DNA of 64,000 nt, from NCBI RefSeq assembly GCF_018383905.1, contig NZ_JAGYWA010000007.1:377886-441885 (forward strand), written 5' to 3'. Position 1 is the first letter of the stretch. Each line of letters starts with the position of its first letter. The notes under the pieces were generated by a model. It saw only the letters and a program-made list of their open reading frames with translations, made no database searches and was not told the DNA's origin. This document shows, piece by piece, positions 28,287-36,311 of this stretch. Position numbers and translations under genes: made by a program. The DNA is from Flavobacterium branchiicola. Its GTDB lineage: Bacteria; Bacteroidota; Bacteroidia; Flavobacteriales; Flavobacteriaceae.

Positions 28287-28943
28287 ATGAAAGAATATCA
28301 GGTAGTTTTGATCGATAAAAATGGTATAAATGAGGACGAAATTTTAGATTCTTCTCTTTGGGAAAATGCAAATTGTTTAGCTGATTTTTCTTCTCCGTGG
28401 AAAAATGATCCGATTTCCAAAATCGAATTTCGGGCACTTTGGGATTTTGAAAATCTCTATTTTAATTTCCGCGTTTTTGATACGGATATTTATATCGATC
28501 AAAAAGATAATAGTATTGATAGTATCGGAAATTCGGATAGAGTGGAGCTCTTTTTTAGAGCAAATGATGCTTTAGATCCATATTATTGTCTGGAAATAGA
28601 TACTTCAGCAAGAGTAATGGATTTTAAAGCACAACCGGATAAGAATTTTGATTTTAATTGGGATTGGCCAAAAGAGGATTTGAAATTGAGTGTCTCAAAA
28701 GATAAAGTTTCTTTTACTGTTGGAGGCAAAATAAGTATAGCGTCTTTAAATGAATTGAATTTAATTCACGATAATACTATCGAAACGGGGGTTTACAGAG
28801 CTAAATTTTCTAAAGCTGAAAATCAAAACTATGAACCAACCTGGATCACCTGGGTTGACCCAAATACCGAAACTCCAAATTTTCATATTGCATCTTCTTT
28901 TGGGAAATTCGTTTTGGAAGGTTCTAAGGTACTAAGAGGCTAA
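28287..28943 (+). CDS. CBM9-like carbohydrate-binding domain protein, no signal peptide
   Basis: A 218-residue protein made of one CBM9/DOMON-like beta-sandwich: FRALWDFENLYFNFRVFDTD, then SDRVELFFRAND, and PTWITWVDPNTETPNFHIASSFGKFVL at the end. Such domains bind sugars or sugar ends. An in-frame stop at 28263 lies just before the ATG, so there is no room for a signal peptide and the protein is probably cytoplasmic, which is unusual for this fold. It stands alone between the SusC promoter and the LacI gene, transcribed away from SusC. A sensor or storage role for imported sugar is possible but is inference. Confidence 0.7.
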   Translation: MKEYQVVLIDKNGINEDEILDSSLWENANCLADFSSPWKNDPISKIEFRALWDFENLYFNFRVFDTDIYIDQKDNSIDSIGNSDRVELFFRANDALDPYYCLEIDTSARVMDFKAQPDKNFDFNWDWPKEDLKLSVSKDKVSFTVGGKISIASLNELNLIHDNTIETGVYRAKFSKAENQNYEPTWITWVDPNTETPNFHIASSFGKFVLEGSKVLRG

Positions 28944-29247
28944 GGTATTAAGGGGTTAGAGTGATTTTTGCCCACGGATTTTACGGATTAAACGGGTTTG
29001 CACGGGTTGTTTTTAGTTTTTGCAAAAAAAATGCAACATAAATCTGTTTAATCTGTTTAATCTGCGAGCCATTTTTTGCCAGCATCATCACAAAGTTAAA
29101 AAAAAGAAAGCAGTGTGAATCCGTTTAATCCGTACAATCTGTGTGCTATTTTTTAATCAATATTTACAGAAGTCTAGACGCACACAGTTTACAAAGAAAC
29201 CAGCGTAAACCCGTTCAATATGTAAAATCCGTGTGCTATTATTCGCG
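28944..29247. repeat. Intergenic repeat cluster (CCGTTTAATCCGT type)
   Basis: A 311-base gap without an ORF. It starts with CTAAGGTATTAAGGGG, a member of the CTAAGGTTCT repeat class. It then holds repeated variants of a short word: ACGGATTAAACGGG, AATCTGTTTAATCTG, AATCCGTTTAATCCGT, AACCCGTTCAATATG. Two blocks end in AATCTGTGTGCTATT and AATCCGTGTGCTATT. The gene ends on both sides converge here. Confidence 0.7.
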
Positions 29248-29254
29248 AAACTAT

Positions 29255-30295
29255 TTAAGAAACATAAAAAGAAGCATTCTCAACATTAATAATATCGATT
29301 GGTAATAATATAGTATCCGGAATTTCTTTTCTAAATAAAAAGTGATCTACTAAAGTACTGACTCCCAAATAAGCTTGTCTCTTTTGATTTTGGTGAATTA
29401 AGAAATGCAACAATCCGTCATTCAGGAAATTGACATTTTTCTCAATTAAATCATAGCCAATCAATGCAATCTTTTTATTTTTGAAAGAAGATAAAATCGT
29501 TGCAATCTGATACGCTTTTGAAGTGGTGATAAAAATTCCGCTTAAATCCGGGTTCTCTTCCAAAAAAGCTGCAAATTTTGTTTCGATATTGGAGTTTTTT
29601 AGTTTTAAAGTCATTAAAGAGAAATCAGAAAGATTCTTTTCTTCAAAGTAATTCCTGAAACCTTTTTCCTTTTCCTGCATGTGAACAGCGTTCTTAAGGC
29701 TTTCATCAATATGAATAATAGCAAGTTGTCCTTTAGGTAAAATCAGTTTCATTAAACTGGCAGCGACACGTCCGCTTTTGTATAAGTCCTGACCGACAAA
29801 ACTTTTAATTGACGAAGACTCCACCTGATTATTAAACGTATTAACCATAATACCCAGTTCATCATATTGTTTGATAATCTCGATAGTTTCTTTATGAAAT
29901 AACGGAGCTAATAAAACCGCATCAGGTGATTTTTCAACAATCGTTTCGTGGGTTTTCAGAAAAGATTTTTTGCTTTCAGGATTAAAATAATGTGTTTCGA
30001 TAACCACACTATAAGCTTTAAATTCGGCAATAGCATCCTGAATTCCGTTAACGCATGGAAGCCAATAGGGGTCAATTTCAGGATCCGGCAATAAAACACA
30101 AATACGATAAACTTTGGTACTTTTTAGGTTTCTGGCAATTAAGTTGGGTTCGTAATCAATCACATTCAAAACCTCATTGATTTTTTCAAGCGCCGTAGGA
30201 GAAACCTTTCCTCTGTTGTGCAGAACCCGATCGACAGTTCCTTTAGAAACTCCGGCCATTTTTGCAATATCCTTTATCGTGTACTTCTTATCCAT
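29255..30295 (-). CDS. LacI-family transcriptional regulator
   Basis: A 346-residue DNA-binding regulator. The N-terminal helix-turn-helix is clear: TIKDIAKMAGVSKGTVDRVL, with the hinge-helix region EPNLIARNLKS near 50-62. Residues 65-340 form a type-1 periplasmic-binding-like effector domain (VYRICVLLPDPEIDPYW start) that should bind a sugar or sugar phosphate. It is flanked by two identical operator pairs (27868-27904 and 30356-30392), which are the likely targets. The pair at 30356 lies only 61 bases from its own start, so autoregulation is possible. A minus-strand TATATTTG at 30308-30301 resembles a -7 box but would give an almost leaderless message. Confidence 0.93.
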   Translation of the reverse strand: MDKKYTIKDIAKMAGVSKGTVDRVLHNRGKVSPTALEKINEVLNVIDYEPNLIARNLKSTKVYRICVLLPDPEIDPYWLPCVNGIQDAIAEFKAYSVVIETHYFNPESKKSFLKTHETIVEKSPDAVLLAPLFHKETIEIIKQYDELGIMVNTFNNQVESSSIKSFVGQDLYKSGRVAASLMKLILPKGQLAIIHIDESLKNAVHMQEKEKGFRNYFEEKNLSDFSLMTLKLKNSNIETKFAAFLEENPDLSGIFITTSKAYQIATILSSFKNKKIALIGYDLIEKNVNFLNDGLLHFLIHQNQKRQAYLGVSTLVDHFLFRKEIPDTILLPIDIINVENASFYVS

Positions 30296-30355
30296 ATAAG
30301 CAAATATAAAAACTTTGATTTAATTATGGGAAAAAACTTTACTGAAATAACATTG

Positions 30356-30392
30356 TGTGCTCGAGAACATTTTTTCAGTGTGTTCGAGCACA
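30356..30392 (+). promoter_or_regulatory. Tandem LacI-type operators upstream of the kinase operon
   Basis: TGTGCTCGAGAACA (30356-30369) and TGTGTTCGAGCACA (30379-30392), with centres 23 bp apart and the second ending 15 nt before the -33 TTG. This is the same module as at 27868-27904 in opposite orientation. It lies between the divergent LacI and kinase genes. Confidence 0.85.
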
Positions 30393-30407
30393 TTTTTTGC
30401 TTTTTTC

Positions 30408-30438
30408 TTGTTTTATCAAAATATAATCTATAGTTTCG
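30408..30438 (+). promoter_or_regulatory. Promoter of the sugar-kinase operon
   Basis: TTG at 30408-30410, a 20-nt spacer, then TAGTTTCG at 30431-30438. It is identical in boxes and spacing to the SusC promoter, and the surrounding 50 bases are almost identical too. The predicted start near 30441 gives a leader of about 87 nt. Confidence 0.75.
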
Positions 30439-30480
30439 TAAAATCAAAACCGAAAATATAAAACAAATTTATAACCAAAA

Positions 30481-30509
30481 AATATTGTAATTATTTGAAT
30501 TACAATATT
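30481..30509 (+). promoter_or_regulatory. Perfect stem-loop in the kinase leader
   Basis: AATATTGTAATT, a 5-nt loop ATTTG, then AATTACAATATT: a perfect 12-bp inverted repeat between promoter and start codon, ending 18 bases before the GTG. It has no T tract and so is not a terminator. It may be an operator for a second regulator or an mRNA structure that limits initiation. Confidence 0.6.
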
Positions 30510-30527
30510 TTAACGCACAATTTTTAA

Positions 30528-31619
30528 GTGAAAAAAATTACTTCATTAGCCCCGGGCCGAACGTGTCTCTTCGGAGATCATCAGGACTATTTAGGATTGC
30601 CCGTTATAGCATGTGCTATAAATCGAAATATACGGCTATCTGCAGTGCAAAATAAGACCAGCACATTTGTTATTAATATGATTGATATTAATGAAATTCG
30701 TGTGATCGATATTAATGCCGTTTTTGAAAAGCTCGAACCACGTGATTATTTTGCGTCATCCTTGCGTGTCTTACGCAGACATGGCTGCATTCCCAACGTT
30801 GGTTACGATATTACCATTACAGGAGATATTCCAATTAATTCAGGAACATCAAGTTCTTCAGCTTTATTAATGGCGTGGATTCGCTTTTTAATTGCCGCTT
30901 TTGGAGTCGATGATGAAGTGACTTGCGAATTTATTGCAAAGATCGGATATGCTTCTGAAGTTCTGGAACATGGTGAACCGGGCGGAATGATGGATCATTT
31001 TAGTATAGGTGTAGGGAATATTGTTTATATCAATACCAAAGATCCTTTTTCGTACCGTTCTGTTGGTACTGAGTTAAAAGGTTTAATTACAGGAGTTTCC
31101 GGAGTTCCAAAAGAAACGATTGGCTTGATTGGAGAACTAAAAGGAAATGCTTTAATGGCGATTGATCTTGTCAAGCAAAGTTATCCTGATTTTGATTTAA
31201 ATGCTTCTGAAATTCAGGATGTTGACCGTTATAAAAATTGCCTTCCGGATCGTTTGATTCCGTTTTTTGAAGCAGCTTTAAAAAATTACCATTACACAAA
31301 AGAAGCTTTAAAAGAGTTCGAAAAACCAGTTTTAGATCTTAAAAAAATTGGAGAATTGATGAACGAGCATCATACTGTTCTGAGAGATTTATTGAAAATT
31401 ACCGTTCCAAGAATCGACGATATGGTAAATGCAGCGCTACGAGCAGGTGCTTATGGTGCTAAAATTGTCGGATCTGGAGGTGGAGGAAGCATTGTTGTAA
31501 TAGCTGATCCTAAAAAAGAGCAGCAGGTTATTGATGCTATTTTGCAGGCAGGCGCTCAGGAAGCCTATGCTGTGAGTGTAGATCCGGGCGTTCGAATTAT
31601 AGAAAATATTGAAATTTAG
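30528..31619 (+). CDS. GHMP-family sugar kinase (galactokinase-like)
   Basis: A 363-residue cytoplasmic kinase that should phosphorylate a monosaccharide at C1. The start is GTG; an in-frame TAA stands directly before it and the family motif APGRTCLFGDHQDYLG is at 8-23, so no upstream start is possible. The GHMP ATP motif GDIPINSGTSSSSALL lies near 102-117, and the C-terminal glycine motif IVGSGGGGSIVV near 325-335. The N-terminal GDHQDY in place of galactokinase GEHTDY sets it apart from classical GalK, so Gal, GalNAc or another hexose could be the substrate. It is the first gene of an operon with a nucleotidyltransferase 10 bases downstream. Confidence 0.85.
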   Translation: MKKITSLAPGRTCLFGDHQDYLGLPVIACAINRNIRLSAVQNKTSTFVINMIDINEIRVIDINAVFEKLEPRDYFASSLRVLRRHGCIPNVGYDITITGDIPINSGTSSSSALLMAWIRFLIAAFGVDDEVTCEFIAKIGYASEVLEHGEPGGMMDHFSIGVGNIVYINTKDPFSYRSVGTELKGLITGVSGVPKETIGLIGELKGNALMAIDLVKQSYPDFDLNASEIQDVDRYKNCLPDRLIPFFEAALKNYHYTKEALKEFEKPVLDLKKIGELMNEHHTVLRDLLKITVPRIDDMVNAALRAGAYGAKIVGSGGGGSIVVIADPKKEQQVIDAILQAGAQEAYAVSVDPGVRIIENIEI

Positions 31620-31629
31620 AGAAATAAGT

Positions 31630-32505
31630 ATGCACAATAATTTAGTTATTCTTGCTGGTGGCGCATCATCACGCATGAAAAAAGAAGCTGTTTTAGATAA
31701 TTTATCTCCGGAAGAAATTGCACAGGCAAACGAAAGAAGCAAAGGCCTTATCGGGGTAGGGTCGAGCGGGAGACCATTATTGGATTATTTGTTATTAAAC
31801 GCCAAAAAAGCAGGTTACAAGAGCATTTATATCATTATTGGAGAACAAGGAGCGTTATTTAAAGAGTTCTACGGAAATCAAAATAGTAATAATGATTTTC
31901 ATGGTCTCAATATTTCATTTGCCGTGCAATATATTCCAGAGGGAAGAGTAAAGCCATTTGGAACCGCAGATGCTTTGTTTCAGGCAGTAGAGCAGTTTCC
32001 GGAGCTTAATACGCAGGAATATTCAGTTTGCAACAGTGATAATTTATATTCTGCTAAGGCATTACTTGCATTGCGCGAAACTACAAGTCCAAACGCTTTT
32101 ATCAGTTATGATCGTGATGCTATGGAGTTTCCTTTGGAGCGAATTTCGCGTTTTGCGATTGCTAAATTGGATGAAAATAATCAGCTTTTAGATATTTTAG
32201 AAAAGCCAACAGCTGAAGATTTAGAACATTATAAAGATGTCGACGGAAAAATCAGGGTAAGTATGAATGCCTTTAAATTTAACGGAAAAACATTATATCC
32301 GCATCTTAAAAACTGTCCTGTTCATCCGGAAAGAGACGAGAAAGAATTGCCGACAGTGCTTTTAAATTCAGTAAAAGAACATCCTAATACCACCTTAGGA
32401 ATTCCGTTTTCAGAACATGTTCCGGACCTTACTGCAAAAGAAGATATTGCTGAAGTTAAAGCCTATTTAAAAGAGCATTATCCGGTGTTAAACTGGGAAA
32501 ATTAA
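31630..32505 (+). CDS. Sugar-phosphate nucleotidyltransferase
   Basis: A cytoplasmic enzyme of 291 residues that should join a sugar 1-phosphate to an NTP. I start it at ATG 31630 (MHNNLVILAGG); a TTG at 31609 would overlap the kinase stop and add seven residues unlike the family. The N-terminal signature LVILAGGASSRMKK is the nucleotide-binding loop. The acidic metal-site region is probably VCNSDNLYS near 135-145. It lies 10 bases after the kinase gene, which suggests consecutive steps, free sugar to sugar-1-P to NDP-sugar, as in Leloir-type or fucose-salvage routes. The sugar and nucleotide specificity cannot be read. Confidence 0.85.
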   Translation: MHNNLVILAGGASSRMKKEAVLDNLSPEEIAQANERSKGLIGVGSSGRPLLDYLLLNAKKAGYKSIYIIIGEQGALFKEFYGNQNSNNDFHGLNISFAVQYIPEGRVKPFGTADALFQAVEQFPELNTQEYSVCNSDNLYSAKALLALRETTSPNAFISYDRDAMEFPLERISRFAIAKLDENNQLLDILEKPTAEDLEHYKDVDGKIRVSMNAFKFNGKTLYPHLKNCPVHPERDEKELPTVLLNSVKEHPNTTLGIPFSEHVPDLTAKEDIAEVKAYLKEHYPVLNWEN

Positions 32506-32538
32506 AAATTAACAAAAAATTTATATCTAAATAAGAGA

Positions 32539-32565
32539 TTGGTACTATTTAATACGCTACTTTTG
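32539..32565 (+). promoter_or_regulatory. Candidate internal promoter before the MFS gene
   Basis: TTG (32539-32541), 16 nt, then TACTTTTG (32558-32565), a perfect TAnnTTTG. The following leader contains four ATGCA/TTGCA words with A-runs between them (32568-32610). The spacing is one base short of the usual range. Confidence 0.5.
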
Positions 32566-32677
32566 TCAATGCAAAAAAAATGCAGAAAATTGCATAAAAA
32601 ATGCAAAGCAATTTATAAAGTGTTGATTCTATTTAGATTTAAAGAAAAAAATCTATTAACAATTAACCAAAAGTATT

Positions 32678-34051
32678 ATGTCAAACATTGAAAGTGCCAT
32701 ACAGATAAATAAAAGGAGCGCCATTATTCCGATGGTAATCCTGACTGCTTTGTTTTTTATTCTCGGATTTGTGACCTGGTTAAACGGGCCGCTTATTCCG
32801 TTTTTTGAGCTTGCCTGCGAACTGACTTCTTCGCAAGCTTATTTTGTAACTTTTGCTTTTTACATTGCCTATTTTGTTATGGCCATTCCTTCTTCATGGA
32901 TTATTGAAAAAGTAGGCTATAAAAACGGAATTTCATTAGGATTACTGATTATCGCATGCGGTGCTTTTATTTTTTATCCCGCAGCAGAAAGTCGTACCTT
33001 TTTATTGTTTTTAATTGCGCTTTTTGTAATGGGAACTGGATTGGCAATTTTGCAAACTGCTTCAAATCCTTATGTAGTTGTAATTGGACCGCGCGAAAGT
33101 GCTGCAGCCCGAATAAGTGTATTAGGAATCGCTAATAAACTGGCAGGATTTGTGGCGCCAATTATTTTAACAGCTTTGGTTTTGTCTAATATGCAGGATT
33201 TTACAGCAGACAAAATCGCAATGTTGGATTCGGTTGCAAAATCAAATGCTTTAAATTCTCTTGCATTGCAATTACAAAGACCTTATCTTTATATGGGATT
33301 GATAATTACGGTTTTAGCTTTTTTAGTTAAGCTTTCACCACTTCCTGAAATTGATTTGGATGAAGATGGAAATGTGGCGCATCTGAGTATTTTTAAGCAA
33401 ATTAGAAATGCATTAAGACGTCCGCAATTGGTTTTAGGAGTAATTACTTTAATGTTATATCTGGCTGCCGAAGTTTTAGCCGGAGATTCTATTGGAGGTT
33501 TCGGAAAACAATTGGGCGTTTATGGTGAAGAAGGTAATTTTTATTTAAAACTAACCTCCTTTACAATGTCTGCAATGGTTGTTGGATATATATTAGGTAT
33601 AACGCTGATTCCAAAATACCTTTCGCAGGTTACAGCTTTAAAAGGATCTGGAATTTTAGGAGTGATTTTAGTTTTAGCAATTGTTGTGATTTCCCCAAAA
33701 GCAATGATTCAGTTACCGGGAATTCCAAATTTACCAATTGTAATTCTTTTAGTGGCATTATTAGGTTTAGCAAACGCACTTTGCTGGCCGGCAATCTGGC
33801 CAATGGCATTGGAAGATTTAGGAGGTTACACTAAAATAGGAAGCGCAATTTTAATTATGGGAATTATAGGTGGTGCTATTTTTCCTTTGTTATACGGTTT
33901 AATTACCGAAACCATAAATACATCAAATATCGCAGCTGGTACGCAGGGAATTTCAAGAAGTGGAAATCAGTTGGCTTATTTAATGCTTTTACCATCTTAT
34001 TTAATGATCCTTTTTTATGCAGTAAAAGGACATAAATACAGAAGATGGTAG
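32678..34051 (+). CDS. FucP-like MFS sugar transporter
   Basis: A 457-residue inner-membrane sugar:proton symporter with about 12 transmembrane helices. Family blocks of the fucose/glucose/galactose MFS group are visible: FILGFVTWLNGPLIPFFE, FYIAYFVMAIPSSWIIEKVGYK, LQTASNPYVVVIGPRESAAA, and LCWPAIWPMALEDLGGYTK in the second half. It should bring the monosaccharide or disaccharide released in the periplasm into the cytoplasm, feeding the kinase and NagB steps. It lies between the nucleotidyltransferase (172-base gap with its own promoter candidate) and nagB (30-base gap). Confidence 0.92.
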   Translation: MSNIESAIQINKRSAIIPMVILTALFFILGFVTWLNGPLIPFFELACELTSSQAYFVTFAFYIAYFVMAIPSSWIIEKVGYKNGISLGLLIIACGAFIFYPAAESRTFLLFLIALFVMGTGLAILQTASNPYVVVIGPRESAAARISVLGIANKLAGFVAPIILTALVLSNMQDFTADKIAMLDSVAKSNALNSLALQLQRPYLYMGLIITVLAFLVKLSPLPEIDLDEDGNVAHLSIFKQIRNALRRPQLVLGVITLMLYLAAEVLAGDSIGGFGKQLGVYGEEGNFYLKLTSFTMSAMVVGYILGITLIPKYLSQVTALKGSGILGVILVLAIVVISPKAMIQLPGIPNLPIVILLVALLGLANALCWPAIWPMALEDLGGYTKIGSAILIMGIIGGAIFPLLYGLITETINTSNIAAGTQGISRSGNQLAYLMLLPSYLMILFYAVKGHKYRRW

Positions 34052-34081
34052 TTTAATGAGAAATTAAAAATAAACTATATC

Positions 34082-36010
34082 ATGTTAAAAAGTAAAATCG
34101 ACAAAGCAACAGGGTTCGAAAAACGATTCGAAAACATCAATACAGTTGTTTTTGAAAATTCTTCTGAGGCTTCAAAAGCAGTAGCTCAGGAAATTGCAGC
34201 ATTAATTCAATCCAAGCAAAAGGAAAATCTTCCTTGTATTTTAGGATTGGCTACGGGTTCTTCTCCAAAAGGATTATATGCTGAATTGGTTCGTCTTCAT
34301 AAAGAAGAGGGCTTGAGTTTTAAAAACGTAATTAGCTTCAATCTGGATGAATATTATCCGATGGAGCCAAATTCAATCAACAGTTATGTTCGTTTCATGA
34401 AAGAACTTTTGTTTGATCATGTCGATATTTTACCTGAAAACGCTCACGTTCCGGACGGACTTTTAAACAAGGAACAAATTGCAGATTATTGCCATGAATA
34501 TGAAGCTAAAATCGAAGCTTTAGGCGGAATTGATTTGCAGGTTCTTGGAATTGGTGGAAACGGACATATCGGTTTCAACGAATCTGGTTCACTTCAAAAC
34601 TCTAAAACTCGTTTAGTAGCTTTAGATCACATTACAAGAGTTGCGGCAAGTAAAGATTTCTTCGGATTAAATAATACACCAAGAACAGCAATTACACTTG
34701 GGGTTAAGAAAATCATGGAAGCAAAAAGAGTAATCTTATTGGCTTGGGGAGAAGGAAAAGCAAGTATTGTAAAAAGATCTGTTGAGGATGAAGTTACCAA
34801 CAGAGTTCCTGCATCATTTTTGCAAGAGCACAACAATGCTGTTTTTATTTTAGATAAAGAAGCTTCTTCAAAACTAACAAGAATAAATAAACCTTGGTTG
34901 GTTGAGAAAATTGTCTGGACAGATAAATTAACTCGTAAAGCAGTTTTAGGGTTGGCATTAGATCTTAAAAAACCAATTTTAATGCTTACAGATGCTGATT
35001 ATATCGAGAATGGAATGAGCGATTTATTAGCAGATTCTGGTCCGGCGTATGATATCAATATCAAGATTTTCAATAAATTACAAAATACAATTACAGGTTG
35101 GCCAGGTGGAAAACCAAATTCAGACGATTCAAACCGCCCAGAAAGAGCAGAGCCAGCTAAAAAACGCGTACTAATTTTTAGCCCGCACCCGGATGATGAT
35201 ATTATTAGTATGGGAGGAACTTTTATGCGTTTGCAAGAGCAAGGGCATGAAGTACACGTAGCGTACCAAACTTCTGGAAATATTGCAGTTGCTGATGATG
35301 AAGCGTTGCGTTTTGCAAGATTCGTAATTGATTACAACGAAAAATTCGGAATCAAAAGCGAGGAAGCAGATAACATCTACCAAAAAGCACAAACATTTTT
35401 AGAGAATAAAAAGAATAGTGAAATTGATATTCCTGAAGTGCGTTATATTAAAGGTTTAATCAGAAAAGGTGAGGCGAGAGCAACAAGTCATTTTGTTGGT
35501 TTGCCGGATTCTCAAATTCATTTTATGGAATTGCCTTTCTACGAAACTGGAACAATCGAGAAAAAACCAATCGGACTAGAAGATATTCAGTTGACGGTTG
35601 ATTTAATTGAAAAAATTAAGCCACACCAAATTTATGCAGCAGGAGATTTAGCAGATCCACATGGAACGCACAAAGTTTGTCTGGATGCTATTTTTGAAGC
35701 AGTAAAAGTTTTAAAACCAAAAGAATTCATGAACGACTGTTGGTTATGGTTGTACCGTGGAGCTTGGCAGGAATGGGGAATTGATGAAGTTGAAATGGCT
35801 GTACCAATGAGTCCGGATCAGGTTTTATCAAAACGTCATGGAATCTTCAAACACCAGTCTCAAAAAGACGGAGTTGTTTTTCAGGGAACAGATGCGAGAG
35901 AGTTCTGGCAAAGAGCTGAAGACAGAAACCGCGAAACTGCTGCTTTATATCACCAGTTAGGTTTAGCAACTTATGCGGCGATGGAAGCTTTTGTGAGATG
36001 GCACTACTAA
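34082..36010 (+). CDS. nagB: Glucosamine-6-phosphate deaminase fused to a PIG-L deacetylase domain
   Basis: A 642-residue two-domain enzyme. Residues about 20-265 are NagB, which turns glucosamine-6-P into fructose-6-P and ammonia: LATGSSPKGLY near 56-66, SFNLDEYYP with Asp89, and LGIGGNGHIGFNE with His162. From about 355 a PIG-L/LmbE metal-dependent deacetylase domain follows, with SPHPDDDIISMGGT near 365-378 and DPHGTHKVC near 525. The fusion is frequent in Bacteroidota; the second domain could remove an N-acetyl group before deamination, which would put the deacetylase and deaminase in one chain. That coupling is inference. Its presence links the locus to amino-sugar use. Confidence 0.93.
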   Translation: MLKSKIDKATGFEKRFENINTVVFENSSEASKAVAQEIAALIQSKQKENLPCILGLATGSSPKGLYAELVRLHKEEGLSFKNVISFNLDEYYPMEPNSINSYVRFMKELLFDHVDILPENAHVPDGLLNKEQIADYCHEYEAKIEALGGIDLQVLGIGGNGHIGFNESGSLQNSKTRLVALDHITRVAASKDFFGLNNTPRTAITLGVKKIMEAKRVILLAWGEGKASIVKRSVEDEVTNRVPASFLQEHNNAVFILDKEASSKLTRINKPWLVEKIVWTDKLTRKAVLGLALDLKKPILMLTDADYIENGMSDLLADSGPAYDINIKIFNKLQNTITGWPGGKPNSDDSNRPERAEPAKKRVLIFSPHPDDDIISMGGTFMRLQEQGHEVHVAYQTSGNIAVADDEALRFARFVIDYNEKFGIKSEEADNIYQKAQTFLENKKNSEIDIPEVRYIKGLIRKGEARATSHFVGLPDSQIHFMELPFYETGTIEKKPIGLEDIQLTVDLIEKIKPHQIYAAGDLADPHGTHKVCLDAIFEAVKVLKPKEFMNDCWLWLYRGAWQEWGIDEVEMAVPMSPDQVLSKRHGIFKHQSQKDGVVFQGTDAREFWQRAEDRNRETAALYHQLGLATYAAMEAFVRWHY

Positions 36011-36190
36011 AAAGGTTCTAAGGTTCTGAGATGCTAAGGTTCTAAGTTTTTTTCTTAGCCTTTTAGGGAATTAGCGACAAGTTTAAATTATAATTTTGAA
36101 GCAGGAAGAGAGACCGAAAGTTGGTTCTTTTTTCTTGCTTCTTTTTTTTAGATGCTAAGTTGCTAAGGTTCTTAGATGCTAAGTTTTTTA
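36011..36190. repeat. CTAAGGTTCT-class repeats around a terminator
   Basis: Direct repeats of GGTTCTAAGGTTCTGAGATG and GATGCTAAGTTGCTAAGGTT type at 36013-36050 and 36150-36186, on both sides of the terminator at 36098-36149. They belong to the same class as 49535-49702. No ORF is present in the 301-base gap. Confidence 0.65.
36098..36149 (+). terminator. Terminator of the kinase-nagB operon
   Basis: GAAGCAGGAAGAGAGACC pairs with TTGGTTCTTTTTTCTTGCTTC using several G-U pairs, around a GAAAG loop, followed by eight T. It is 88 bases after the nagB stop. Confidence 0.7.
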
Positions 36191-36311
36191 ATTTATGATA
36201 ATCATTTTAATCTGTGGCAAAAGAAAAAATAAGTGATAGTTTTGCATATAATTGAATTAAGTGCAGCAATCTATTTTCTTTCATCTGGCATCTTTCTTCT
36301 CGTAAAAAAAA

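Noticed and set aside
30301..30308. TATATTTG on the minus strand as the LacI promoter
   Set aside because: It would place the start of transcription almost at the ATG, and no TTG lies at the -33 distance; kept only as a remark.
27821..30438. Inverted modules as an invertible (phase-variable) switch
   Set aside because: The promoters point outward from the segment, so inversion between them would leave both target genes with the same promoter. No recombinase gene is nearby.
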